In this document: one piece after another, positions 43,571 to 52,062 of the stretch
Position numbering within the stretch: position 1 is the first letter of the stretch
How the letters are laid out: the number at the start of each line of letters is the position of its first letter
Assembly (NCBI GenBank): GCA_029907345.1
Contig: JARYMB010000007.1
Location: 35,073 to 99,072, forward strand
DNA from: Methanolinea sp.
Lineage (GTDB): Archaea > Halobacteriota > Methanomicrobia > Methanomicrobiales > Methanospirillaceae
Direction: 5' to 3'
DNA length: 64,000 nucleotides
Position numbers and translations under genes: made by a program
Notes under the pieces: generated by a model
What the model saw: the letters and a program-made list of their open reading frames with translations, nothing else
What the model was told of the DNA's origin: nothing
Database searches by the model: none

Positions 43571-43795
43571 ATGGAAAAATTCCGGTTTTCTGTCATCGTA
43601 GAGAAGGATGAATCAGGATACTATGTATTCTGCCCCGAACTTCAGGGTTGCTACTCACAGGGATCAACATACGAGGAAGCCCTGGAAAACATCAGGGATG
43701 CAATTCGCCTTCACATCGAAGACAGGGTATCCTGTGGTGAACCGATCCCCCAGCCCAAGATCGTGAGCCTGACGACTCTTGATGTCGCGGTATGA
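43571..43795 (+). CDS. hicB: HicB-family antitoxin
   Basis: 74 residues with the partial RNase-H fold of HicB: FRFSVIVEKDESGYYVFCPELQGCYSQG, then TYEEALENIRDAIRLHIED. It has no C-terminal DNA-binding domain, as in short HicB proteins. The stop overlaps the start of a hicA frame (ATGA). Because that hicA frame has a stop codon, hicB may now be an orphan antitoxin. Lower GC than its neighbours suggests acquisition by transfer. Confidence 0.88.
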   Translation: MEKFRFSVIVEKDESGYYVFCPELQGCYSQGSTYEEALENIRDAIRLHIEDRVSCGEPIPQPKIVSLTTLDVAV

Positions 43796-44010
43796 ATGGA
43801 AAAATACCCCGGATTACTGCAGATAAACTGATCAGGGTCCTGTAGAAGAATGGTTTCAGGGTAGTCATGCAAAGCGGGAGTCATAAAATACTTCGGAATG
43901 CACAAGGCTGCAGGGTAACGGTTCCCTGTCATCCCGGGACGATTATCCATCCGAAAATTATCAGGAGGATAATTGAAGACACGGGACTTTCGCTTGAGGA
44001 TTTTGGGTAA
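43792..44010 (+). pseudogene. hicA: hicA toxin frame interrupted by an amber codon
   Basis: Translation from ATG 43792 gives MNGKIPRITADKLIRVL, then TAG at 43843-43845, then KNGFRVVMQSGSHKIL and on to IIRRIIEDTGLSLEDFG before TAA at 44008. Without the TAG it is a normal 72-residue HicA with the catalytic His in GSHKIL. A single base change (for example GAG to TAG) explains it. Methanomicrobiales are not known to use pyrrolysine generally, so it is most simply a recent nonsense mutation. Confidence 0.8.
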
Positions 44011-44022
44011 AAATCCACTTCG

Positions 44023-45171
44023 CTATTCCTTACCAGCAGGGCGTTGAGATCCTCGGCTGTCCCCTGCCATGAAAGGCCGGTTATCCTTCAGGCAGAGGGC
44101 AAGTTCACGCATGATGTCCACGAGATCGCCCCTCTCCCGGTACCGGTCTGCAAGTATCGAGGCAAGGCACCCCTCCTCGATCCTCGCCCTCACCAGGGGA
44201 AGATAGTGCCTCTCTTCGGTTGTGGCAGCATCGACCGCGTGGCGGAACAGGTGCAAGAGTTCCTCCTCGAGCCTGGCCGTTCCGGCACGGATGGCATCCT
44301 CGGTCATCGCGAGGAGTGTTCTGTGGTCTTCCTCGAGGGGAGGATTGCCGGCCCGCATGAGCGCCCGGGCAAAGGCACACAGGGCCATGTCCGAAAAGAC
44401 GCACTCCTGCTCGTCGATGACCTTGATCTCGATGCAGGGGCGGCTGAACCGGACGATGACCCCGAAAGAGGCAACCCATTCCTCGCAGAGGATGTCCGCG
44501 CCCTGCTGCCGCAGGAGGCTGTATATGGCAGAGAGCCTCCCGCGGTAGTCGGCGACGGATCCAATGGGGCGGGGTACGATACCGTCGCAGATCTCGGGTA
44601 TCCTTGCCTGGTTCTCCCGGTAATAGACGAGCCGGGAGTCGGGCGTGCCGGTGAGGCGGCCCTCGACGAACGGAGACGCGGCAGAGACGGCGACCAGGTA
44701 CGGGATGAGCGAGCGTGCCCTGTTGAACATCCGGACAAGGTGATCATCGTCCCTGTATTCGAAATTGACCTGGAAAGCCTGGACGTTGACCCACCCGTGC
44801 TGCCCAAGGGAAAAGAGCCTGTCGTACTCCCGGTATATCCCGGATTCGCCATGGTCCCAGACGATGCTCTCTGCGGGCGCGAGCACCGGGTGCATCCCGA
44901 GCCCGAGCAGGACGTACCGGTCGGAGAAACGCCGGTAGAATTCCGCGATTCCTGATTGGACGAGCGATTCAAGGACGGAGAGCCTGTGCGACGGGTGCAG
45001 GGGGACGAACTCGAGCACGGTCTTCTGGAGTTCCTTTCCGATCGTGGCGCCTGCCATCGGGACCTCGCGGTCGGGGCTCCCGCCGGCCTCGGTGAGGATC
45101 CGGTCGGAACAGGGCAGGGGGACGAGTTCCCTGCTGTTGATCGAGAACTCGTGTTCCGTTCCGGTCTTCAT
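44023..45171 (-). CDS. GCS2-type carboxylate-amine ligase (glutamate-cysteine ligase-like)
   Basis: 382 residues. The N terminus KTGTEHEFSIN is the GCS2 (YbdK-type) start with the catalytic Glu residues; LVEFVPLHPS-like and HPVLAPAES segments and VNVQAFQVNFEY follow. The family joins an amino group to the gamma-carboxylate of glutamate or a similar acid using ATP. The start overlaps the YkgJ stop (ATGA). It is the fourth gene of a minus-strand operon with an RLAN protein, an ATP-grasp ligase and a cysteine-cluster protein. The true substrate is unknown; classical glutathione is not expected in methanogens. Confidence 0.82.
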   Translation of the reverse strand: MKTGTEHEFSINSRELVPLPCSDRILTEAGGSPDREVPMAGATIGKELQKTVLEFVPLHPSHRLSVLESLVQSGIAEFYRRFSDRYVLLGLGMHPVLAPAESIVWDHGESGIYREYDRLFSLGQHGWVNVQAFQVNFEYRDDDHLVRMFNRARSLIPYLVAVSAASPFVEGRLTGTPDSRLVYYRENQARIPEICDGIVPRPIGSVADYRGRLSAIYSLLRQQGADILCEEWVASFGVIVRFSRPCIEIKVIDEQECVFSDMALCAFARALMRAGNPPLEEDHRTLLAMTEDAIRAGTARLEEELLHLFRHAVDAATTEERHYLPLVRARIEEGCLASILADRYRERGDLVDIMRELALCLKDNRPFMAGDSRGSQRPAGKE

Positions 45172-45671
45172 GGTCCCCCGGAATTGCCTAAAACGAGGGG
45201 AATCTCGGCGACGAGGTCGCAGTCCGGCTCCGGTATCGCGCTGATAACGGCAAGCCCGTCCGGTTCAAGGGACCGTGCGAGGGAGAGGATGTTATTGACT
45301 GCAACCCGGAACTGTACGTCATACATCACGGGGTCGGCCTTCAGGAGTGGAACGAGCGGGCAGAGGGAGTCATGCTTGAGGAAGATCCGGACCGTCTCCC
45401 CTTCCACATCAAAGGTGAACGGTCCCGCCCGGCAGGTCTCCGGCTTGAACGCGTGGATCCGGCACTTCCCTCCCGAGCACATAACGCACATCCCGTTTTT
45501 TTGCGTCCGTATCCGGTGGTACCCTGCATACTCGATGTCTGATGGAGAGACACCGTTTTCGAGGAGGATTGCAATCCTTTGGGGGGAGAGTGGCGGCCGG
45601 GCCTCGTGGCAGCACTTCGCGCCACACCGGGCACAGATGGCACCGGCTGTATCTTCAAACTCCGGGTTCAC
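45168..45671 (-). CDS. YkgJ family cysteine-cluster protein
   Basis: 167 residues with the YkgJ pattern CARCGAKCCHE near the N terminus, then CVMCSGGKCRIHAFKPETCRAGPF. The Cys set probably binds zinc or an iron-sulfur cluster. The GTG at 45671 is preferred because GAGG lies seven bases before it; the TTG 45677 is too close. It lies between the ATP-grasp and GCS2 genes with minimal spacing, so it is likely needed in the same pathway, for example in cofactor or metal handling. Confidence 0.82.
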   Translation of the reverse strand: MNPEFEDTAGAICARCGAKCCHEARPPLSPQRIAILLENGVSPSDIEYAGYHRIRTQKNGMCVMCSGGKCRIHAFKPETCRAGPFTFDVEGETVRIFLKHDSLCPLVPLLKADPVMYDVQFRVAVNNILSLARSLEPDGLAVISAIPEPDCDLVAEIPLVLGNSGGP

Positions 45672-45689
45672 GAGCAAACCTCCTCTTTT

Positions 45690-46559
45690 TCAGGTCTCCA
45701 GCAAAGCGTGGACGATCTCCCTGTACACGTGCGGGTAGGACCCGTCCTCTCCACCCTCGAGCGAAGGGTTGTCGTTGACTTCGATCACCTTCGGATCCTT
45801 TCCGTCCTTGATATCGACACCGTAGAGCCCGTTGCCTATGGCCTTCCCGGCTGCAACCCCAAGGTCCCGGATGTGGGCGGGAACGGAGCCCGGCGGGACG
45901 CTCTCGACGGCGCAGTACACCACGTGGCCGTTGACGGAGTCCTGGATCTTGAAGGTCTGCGACGGTATGATGTACTTGCACGCGTAGAGGAACCTGCCGC
46001 GGAGAACACCGATCCTCCAGTCGTACGTGCTCTGAACGTATTCCTGGGCCACGACCCAGTCGGACATCTTGAGGTAGCGCCGTGCGACCCGGATGAACGT
46101 GGCCGGGTCTTCGACCCGCTCGACGCGGAGGGAAAAAGACGTCGAGGGCTCTTTGAGGACGAGGGGTGTCCCGAGGTCGTCCATGATGTCCCGGACGCGC
46201 GTGGGATGGATATCTTCCCGGGAGAGAAAGAGTGTCCTTGGGATGGCGACGCCTGCCCTGGCGAGGTGCATGTACATGTTCACCTTGTCGGAGCAGACCT
46301 GTATGGATTGCGGGTCGTCGATCACGGGTATCTTCGCAAACGCGGCCATCCGCGAGGCGACGTACGTAACGTTCATCGGGTCGGTGCGTGCCCGGATGAA
46401 GAGGGCGTCCATCTGCGGGATCTTCCGGATGTCGACAGGGAAGATGAACTCGACGGAGTGTCCCATCTCCTCGGCGGCGTCCCGGCACCGTATCAGGGAC
46501 GTCAGCTGGTCCGAGGAGGAGAGGGTCTTGCGGTCGACGAAGATACCGAGCCGGCTCAT
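45690..46559 (-). CDS. RimK-like ATP-grasp ligase
   Basis: 289 residues. Visible ATP-grasp features are CSDKVNMYMHLARAGV, LVLKEPSTSFSLRVERV (Lys and Ser-rich loop binding ATP), VAQEYVQSTYDWRIGV, GLYGVDIKDG and the metal-binding VIEVNDNPSLEGG. These enzymes form amide bonds through an acyl-phosphate. The start overlaps the upstream RLAN gene (ATGA). In many bacteria the RLAN domain is fused N-terminally to this ligase; here the two are separate. It probably ligates an amino acid or amine to a small carboxylate or a peptide. Confidence 0.87.
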   Translation of the reverse strand: MSRLGIFVDRKTLSSSDQLTSLIRCRDAAEEMGHSVEFIFPVDIRKIPQMDALFIRARTDPMNVTYVASRMAAFAKIPVIDDPQSIQVCSDKVNMYMHLARAGVAIPRTLFLSREDIHPTRVRDIMDDLGTPLVLKEPSTSFSLRVERVEDPATFIRVARRYLKMSDWVVAQEYVQSTYDWRIGVLRGRFLYACKYIIPSQTFKIQDSVNGHVVYCAVESVPPGSVPAHIRDLGVAAGKAIGNGLYGVDIKDGKDPKVIEVNDNPSLEGGEDGSYPHVYREIVHALLET

Positions 46560-47266
46560 AGGAATACCTGCCCCAGGATGCAGGCCTTGAGAAGTCGCCG
46601 TTCGGCAGGCTGGAGGCGTGAGTACCGCACCGGGCAGAGGGACGAGAGCACCGGGCCTCCCGGGCCGGAGAGGCAGACCAGCTCGACGAGCGGGACGCGG
46701 AAACACTCAAAGACGCGTCCGGCCATCTCGTGCATGCCGGGAACGTGGGAAAGCGTCTTTCCAAAGATGGAGACTGCCCGGGTGACCGCCATGTCAGGCG
46801 GGACGGGCTGGGAACAGCAGGGGTACTTCCCGCTGTTGGTAACGTGTCGCACCTTCTCGCGGTCACGACCGTCCCCGGTGAGCACCTCGAAGTGCGAGGT
46901 GGAGGCAAAGTAGTTCAGCCCGTACACGATTGCCGGGGCTGGGGCGCACGAGTGCGTGATGGTATACCCGGCGACGGGTATCCCGCACTGCCTTGCCCGC
47001 TCGAGGCAGACAGGGACAACGAAGGCATCGAGCATTGACCGCGTGTCAGGCGCAACTGCCTCTCCCGCGAGTTCGCGGGCAAGGATGGCATAGTACGTCC
47101 CGCTCTTGTACGAGTAGTTCTCTGAGACAAAGGTCGTATACCCGCCGTGCCGGACGGTGTAGACACGGTCGCGGGCGAGGTGGAACCCCCGGTGGTTGGC
47201 GGCTGCTGCCGGGACTGCCCCCTCCCCTCCGACGGGAGTCGCGATGCCGGGAGACGCGCCGTTCAT
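46556..47266 (-). CDS. RLAN (RimK-like ATP-grasp N-terminal) domain protein
   Basis: 236 residues. GGYTTFVSENYSYKSGTYYAI is the RLAN signature region, followed by LNYFASTSHFEVLTG and SIFGKTLSHVPGMHEM. The domain is usually fused to RimK-like ligases; here it is an independent gene in front of the ligase. First gene of the RLAN-RimK-YkgJ-GCS2 operon. Its role is unclear, perhaps substrate binding or a co-factor for the ligase. The first 25 residues are Ala/Gly-rich and may be an artefact of the start choice. Confidence 0.72.
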   Translation of the reverse strand: MNGASPGIATPVGGEGAVPAAAANHRGFHLARDRVYTVRHGGYTTFVSENYSYKSGTYYAILARELAGEAVAPDTRSMLDAFVVPVCLERARQCGIPVAGYTITHSCAPAPAIVYGLNYFASTSHFEVLTGDGRDREKVRHVTNSGKYPCCSQPVPPDMAVTRAVSIFGKTLSHVPGMHEMAGRVFECFRVPLVELVCLSGPGGPVLSSLCPVRYSRLQPAERRLLKACILGQVFL

Positions 47267-47627
47267 GGGATGCCCCTCCCCCCGCCCCGCGGGCCGGCTG
47301 GAAAGAATACGTCTTTGCCCGGGAATTGGTGTGAAAAACAGGCAGGACTCACCCTATCATGGGGGTCATCATCGTTCTCGGTTTCCGGTTCTGACATGAA
47401 ACCCACGGGCCATGCCAGGAAGGACGGCCCATTTCTGATTACTACTCAGTGGTAGCCTGCCAACCGTTTAAAGTTTTGTGGTCATTCCGGGCACAAAATC
47501 CGTAAATTGCACCGGAAGAGGAGTTCCCCTCCGTCATCACACCAGCGCGCTTCCCGGGGGAGGAGGTTTTTGGATCCATTACCGGTTATTCCCGGGGGTG
47601 GAGGACAATCCACGGCCCGCCCCCCTC
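47267..47627. other. Intergenic region between the ligase operon and phoU, no gene seen
   Basis: About 360 bases between two minus-strand genes. It carries the promoter of the ligase operon near the 47267 side. AT-rich CGTTTAAAGTTTTG lies near 47465-47478. No RNA or repeat recognised. Confidence 0.35.
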
Positions 47628-48284
47628 TTACCGGATCTCGATCCGTTCCCCTGTGACCAGGTAGTGGACCATCTCTGCTATCTTGCACGCGTGGTCAGCA
47701 CACCGTTCCAGGTACCGGGCGACCATCAGGTAGTTCGTGCACCGTGTGATCGTGCGGGGGTCCTCCATCATGTACGTGATCCCCTCGCGGAAGATGGTGT
47801 GGCGCAGTGCATCGACCACGTCGTCCCTCCCGGAATGGTGCGCGATCAGCTCCAGATCACCGGTCTCGTATGCATGCAGGGCATCGTCGATCATCGAGAG
47901 GACGAGCTTTCCCATGTGGGGCAGCGAGAGGGCAGCGACAAGGTCGTCGGGCCGGGTGTTACCGAGGGAAAGGACCACGCCGGCAGTGTCCTTGCCGTAG
48001 CGCCCGATCCGCTCGGCGGAAGAGATGATCTTGAGGGCACAGGCGATCTCCCTCATGTCGCGGGCGACAGGCTGGTAGAGGGCAATCAGCCTGTATGCAT
48101 CTTCCTCGAGCGTGTCGTTCTGCCCGGAGAGCCGGGCTTTCCTCTCTTTTACCTCCCTGGCGAGTTCAGTGTCGTTTTCCTGCAGAGCCCGCATCGCATC
48201 GGAAAGCATCTGTTCAGCAAAAAAACCCATTTCGAGGACTCCTGCCCTCATCCGTGCCATCTCGTCGTGGAACTTGTCTTTCAT
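47628..48284 (-). CDS. phoU: Phosphate signalling complex protein PhoU
   Basis: 218 residues, two three-helix PhoU bundles: the N-terminal one with KFHDEMARMRAGVLEMGFFAEQML and the internal repeat with LVLSMIDDALHAYETG and conserved ERCADHACKIAEM near the end (metal-binding acidic patch). It couples Pst transport to control of phosphate uptake. Last gene of the pstS-pstCA-pstB-phoU operon. Confidence 0.92.
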   Translation of the reverse strand: MKDKFHDEMARMRAGVLEMGFFAEQMLSDAMRALQENDTELAREVKERKARLSGQNDTLEEDAYRLIALYQPVARDMREIACALKIISSAERIGRYGKDTAGVVLSLGNTRPDDLVAALSLPHMGKLVLSMIDDALHAYETGDLELIAHHSGRDDVVDALRHTIFREGITYMMEDPRTITRCTNYLMVARYLERCADHACKIAEMVHYLVTGERIEIR

Positions 48285-48299
48285 TGACCCTTCACCCCC

Positions 48300-49061
48300 C
48301 TACCCGAACCTTCCCGTGATGTAGTTCTCGGTCAGCTCATCGCGGGGACTCTCGAAGATCTGTGTCGTCCCGCCGAACTCGATCAGTCTCCCGAGGTACA
48401 TGAACCCGGTGTAATCGCTCACCCGGGCTGCCTGCTGCATGTTATGCGTCACGATGATCACGCAGTACTGCTTCTTCAACTCGTCGATGAGCCCTTCCAC
48501 TTTTGCCGTGGCAATCGGGTCGAGGGCAGAACAGGGCTCGTCCATCAGGATGACCTCGGGCTCGACGGCAAGGGTCCGCGCGATGCAGAGCCTCTGCTGC
48601 TGGCCTCCCGAAAGGCTCGTTGCTGACCGGGAGAGCCGGTCCCGCACCTCGTCCCAGAGTGCTGCCCGCCGCAGGCTCTCCTCCACGATGGAATCGAGGA
48701 TCCGGCGGTCCCTTATACCGTGGATTCTCGGCCCGTAGGCCACGTTTTCGTAGATGGACTTGGGGAAGGGGTTGGGTTTCTGGAAGACCATGCCGATGCG
48801 CCGGCGCAGGCTGACGGGATCGGCCCCGTTGTCGTAGATGTTTTCGCCGTGGAAGATGACTTTTCCTTCTATCCTGCACCCCGGCAGGATGTCGTTCATG
48901 CGGTTGAAGCAGCGGATGAGGGTCGATTTCCCGCAGCCCGACGGCCCAATCAGGGCCGTGACCTTCCGGTCCGGGACTTGTATCGATACGTCTGCGAGGG
49001 CACGGGTGTCCCCGTACCACAGGTTCAGCCCTTCTGTTGCAATGATTGTATCGTGGCTCAT
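48300..49061 (-). CDS. pstB: Phosphate ABC transporter ATP-binding protein
   Basis: 253 residues. Walker [10 protein letters not shown] (about 40-48), Q-loop [12 protein letters not shown], signature [16 protein letters not shown], Walker [13 protein letters not shown], and the switch His in VTHNMQQA. The NPFP-S after the Q-loop is specific to PstB. It powers phosphate import with the fused PstCA permease. Confidence 0.96.
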   Translation of the reverse strand: MSHDTIIATEGLNLWYGDTRALADVSIQVPDRKVTALIGPSGCGKSTLIRCFNRMNDILPGCRIEGKVIFHGENIYDNGADPVSLRRRIGMVFQKPNPFPKSIYENVAYGPRIHGIRDRRILDSIVEESLRRAALWDEVRDRLSRSATSLSGGQQQRLCIARTLAVEPEVILMDEPCSALDPIATAKVEGLIDELKKQYCVIIVTHNMQQAARVSDYTGFMYLGRLIEFGGTTQIFESPRDELTENYITGRFG

Positions 49062-49065
49062 GGCA

Positions 49066-51030
49066 TCACCAGTGCGTGTTCTTCTGGTAGTGCGTGCGAA
49101 TCCCTATCGCGACCGCGTAGAAGAGGATCACGAGGAGAAGCAGCACGACGGCTGTTCCGTACCTGTTCGCTCCGGCACCCGGAATGTTCGTTGCCAGGAT
49201 GTACAGGTGGTAGGGAAGGGCCATCACCGGCGAGAACGGGGAATCCGGGAGGAACCGCTGGGAGAAGACGACCGCCGTGAAGAGGATCGGGGCCGTCTCG
49301 CCTGCAGCCCGCCCGATGGAGAGGATGGCGCCCGTGACGATCCCGGGCACGGCCGGCGGGATGACGACGCGGGAGACCGTCTGCCACTGCGTTGCCCCGA
49401 GCGCGAGGCTCCCCTCGCGCAGGGAGACAGGCACGCCTTTGAGTGCCTCCTCCGTTGTCCGGATGACCGTGGGGAGTATCATGAGGCCGAGCGTGATCTG
49501 CCCTGCGATGAGGGATACCCCGAATTTCAGGAAGAGGACGAGGAACGCAAATCCGAAAAGGCCAAAGACGATGGAAGGCGTCCCGTTCAGGAGTTCCGTT
49601 CCTGTCCTGACGATCTTCGTCAGTCTCCCCTCCGTCCTGTACTCGGAGAGGTAGATCGCGGCCCCGATGCCCAGGGGAAGGGCCAGGCCGATTGCGCCTG
49701 CAACGAGGTACAGCGTCCCGACGATTGCCGGGAAGATACCCCCGCTGCGGCCGAGGTCACGGGGCGGTTCCGTGAGGAATTCGATGGAAAGTGCCGGCAG
49801 TCCCTTGACGAGGATGTCCGAGAGGATGACGGCAAGGATGAGAAGGACGGCCGCTGTGGCTGCAGAGATGAGAAAAAACGCGATTTTCTGGGTGGTACGG
49901 GGCGTGACCCGCCGCCACGAGAGAGCGGCGAGGGAAAACAGGAATGCGCAGCCGCAGTAACCGGCGATCCCCGCAAAGGGAAGCCCGATGAGCGAGAGGA
50001 TCGCCACCAGGAGGACCTTTTGTGCCCATTCGCGCACCCCGGGAGATAACCGGGGAACCCTGAGGATGCCCGGCACCGCTCTCCCCAACATTTTCCCTGG
50101 TGCGTACTGCTCCCGTAAACGCCCGATGATCGTTGTCGCCGCGAGGTTGACGACGAGTGTGATTGCCAGGAGGACGACGGCGACACCGAAGAGTGCGTGG
50201 TAATGCATGGTCCCTGCGGCGACTTCCCCCATCTCTATCCCGAGCGTCCCGGTCAGGGTCCGGACGGGGGAAAGGACGTTCCAGAGCGGAGAGGGGATGA
50301 TGGCCGCGTTCCCGGTCACCATCAGGACAGCCATGGTCTCGCCGATTGCCCTGCCCATGCCGAGGATGACGGCGGCCGAGATGCCGGGAAGTGCCCCGGG
50401 CACGATGACCCGGGCGATCGTCTGCCAGTGCGTTGCCCCGAGCGCAAGGCTGCCCTCGGCGAACTCCCGGGGCACGCACGATATCGCATCCTCCGAGACG
50501 CTGATGATGGTGGGCAGGGCCATGATACCGAGGATGATCGAGCCTGCAAGCCACGACTCTCCCGAGGGGACACCGAATGTTGCTCGTATCCAGTCGGTGA
50601 GGACGATCAGGCCGAAGAACCCGTAGACGACCGAGGGTATCCCTGCGAGCAGTTCGATGGCGGGTTTTACAACGGCCCGGACTGCGGGGGGTGCAAGCCG
50701 CGCGATGCAGATGGCACACGAGATACCGAGGGGCACGGCGATCGCCATCGCGCCGAGGGTCACGCAGAGCGTGCCCGCAATGAGCGGGATGATGCCGAAT
50801 TGTGCAACGGGATACCCCGTCGGGTTCCATTCCGTGCCGAAGAGGAAGTCTGTTGTCCCCGTTTCGAGGAAGATGGGATACCCGTCACGGAGCAGGAACG
50901 CGAGGATGAAGAATATCGTGATGACGGCAAGACCCGCACACGAGAGGAGGAGAACCCTGATGACGGTCTCCCCTGTCCCTGCCGGGATCAACCGTCCCGG
51001 TTTTGCAAACCGGCGGGGGGAGAGAGTCAT
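49066..51030 (-). CDS. pstCA: Fused phosphate ABC permease PstC-PstA
   Basis: 654 residues with two permease halves. The N-terminal half (about 20-310) is PstC-like, with the EAA loop [26 protein letters not shown] and the [11 protein letters not shown] motif. The C-terminal half (about 365-650) is PstA-like, with [11 protein letters not shown] and [27 protein letters not shown] cluster of helices joins the halves. In most organisms PstC and PstA are separate proteins forming a heterodimer. ATG 51030 is preferred over TTG 51045. Preceded by pstS and followed five bases later by pstB. Confidence 0.92.
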   Translation of the reverse strand: MTLSPRRFAKPGRLIPAGTGETVIRVLLLSCAGLAVITIFFILAFLLRDGYPIFLETGTTDFLFGTEWNPTGYPVAQFGIIPLIAGTLCVTLGAMAIAVPLGISCAICIARLAPPAVRAVVKPAIELLAGIPSVVYGFFGLIVLTDWIRATFGVPSGESWLAGSIILGIMALPTIISVSEDAISCVPREFAEGSLALGATHWQTIARVIVPGALPGISAAVILGMGRAIGETMAVLMVTGNAAIIPSPLWNVLSPVRTLTGTLGIEMGEVAAGTMHYHALFGVAVVLLAITLVVNLAATTIIGRLREQYAPGKMLGRAVPGILRVPRLSPGVREWAQKVLLVAILSLIGLPFAGIAGYCGCAFLFSLAALSWRRVTPRTTQKIAFFLISAATAAVLLILAVILSDILVKGLPALSIEFLTEPPRDLGRSGGIFPAIVGTLYLVAGAIGLALPLGIGAAIYLSEYRTEGRLTKIVRTGTELLNGTPSIVFGLFGFAFLVLFLKFGVSLIAGQITLGLMILPTVIRTTEEALKGVPVSLREGSLALGATQWQTVSRVVIPPAVPGIVTGAILSIGRAAGETAPILFTAVVFSQRFLPDSPFSPVMALPYHLYILATNIPGAGANRYGTAVVLLLLVILFYAVAIGIRTHYQKNTHW

Positions 51031-51066
51031 GGGGCTTTCCGGCAAAAAAGGGGCGTCTGGTCAGGG

Positions 51067-51945
51067 TCAGGCCTGCCCCAGCGGGACAAAGCCCTCTTTT
51101 TCCAGGATCTTCTGGCCTTCCTGGCTGAGCAGGAACCGGATGAAGTCCTTTGCAAGGCCCGCGGGCTCTCCCTTGGTGACAAGGATGAGCGGCCGGGAGA
51201 TCGGGTACTTCCTGTCGAGCACGGCCCGGACGGATGGTTCGATCGGGGTTCCATTAACGAGGATCGGGACTGCCCTGACCGTTCCGTCGAGGTATCCCAG
51301 CCCCACGTACCCGATGGCGCCCGGTGTCTGGGCGACCGTCTGTTTCACCGCTCCGTTCGAGTTCTTTTCGAGCTGTCCTGCCGCGAAGTCTTCCTTGTTC
51401 ATCACCTTTTCGTGGAAGAATTCGCGTGTCCCTGAGGCACTGTCCCTTCCCACCAGGACGATGGTCGTGTCAGGACCGCCGAGTTCCTTCCAGTTCGTGT
51501 ATTTCCCCTGGTAGATACCCTTGACCTGTTCGAGGGTGAGGGGCCCGACCGTGTTTGACGGGTGCACGATCACCGCTATCCCGTCGTTTCCAATCACCGT
51601 GCTGACGAGATCGGGGTAACGGGCCTTCTCCTCGGCCTTGAGGTCGCGCGAGGACATCCCTATCGGGGCAGTCCCTTCTCCGGCAGCCTGGATGCCGACG
51701 CTCGAACCGCCGCCGGTCACCATGATCTCGGCGTTTGCATGGGTGTTCATGTAGGCGTTTGCTGCGGCCTGGGCGACGGGGAGGACGGTCGTCGATCCCG
51801 AGAGTGAAATGGACTCGCGTGCCTGCCCCTGGGGAGTCGTCGGTTGTGCAGTCTTTTCTCCCGGCTGCGTGCAACCACAGGCGAACAGTGCGATTGCAAC
51901 AACGAGGCAGACGGCAATCAATGCGGGATATCTTTTCCCAATCAT
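51067..51945 (-). CDS. pstS: Phosphate-binding lipoprotein PstS
   Basis: 292 residues. A membrane-spanning signal (IAVCLVVAIALFACGC) ends in a lipobox-like Cys, followed by a Pro/Thr-rich spacer. The binding domain starts with SLSGSTTVLPV and carries GGGSSVGIQAAGEG, IGMSSRD and GRDSASGTREFF, the phosphate contacts of PstS. The protein is anchored outside the membrane and hands phosphate to the permease. First gene of the operon; its AT-rich promoter lies between it and the AbrB-PhoU gene. Confidence 0.94.
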   Translation of the reverse strand: MIGKRYPALIAVCLVVAIALFACGCTQPGEKTAQPTTPQGQARESISLSGSTTVLPVAQAAANAYMNTHANAEIMVTGGGSSVGIQAAGEGTAPIGMSSRDLKAEEKARYPDLVSTVIGNDGIAVIVHPSNTVGPLTLEQVKGIYQGKYTNWKELGGPDTTIVLVGRDSASGTREFFHEKVMNKEDFAAGQLEKNSNGAVKQTVAQTPGAIGYVGLGYLDGTVRAVPILVNGTPIEPSVRAVLDRKYPISRPLILVTKGEPAGLAKDFIRFLLSQEGQKILEKEGFVPLGQA

Positions 51946-51997
51946 GGTCTTTCAAAAAACAGTTGCACGGAGTATGGTTTACCGGTTCCCGAAAGAG

Positions 51998-52045
51998 AAT
52001 ATATTCATCTATATATAGTATATGACTAAATAGAGCGATATAGAA
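51998..52045. promoter_or_regulatory. Divergent promoter region for pstS and the AbrB-PhoU regulator
   Basis: An AT-rich stretch containing AATATATTC, CTATATATAG (a near palindrome at 52009-52018) and GATATAGAA separates the pst operon from the regulator. It probably holds both TATA boxes and likely a site for the regulator encoded next door; that control is inference. Confidence 0.5.
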
Positions 52046-52062
52046 AAGCGGGAAGATGCGGC

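Noticed and set aside
43843..43845. Pyrrolysine at the TAG in hicA
   Set aside because: Pyrrolysine is used mostly in methylamine methyltransferases of methylotrophic methanogens. A small toxin is an unlikely place and no pyl genes are seen here.
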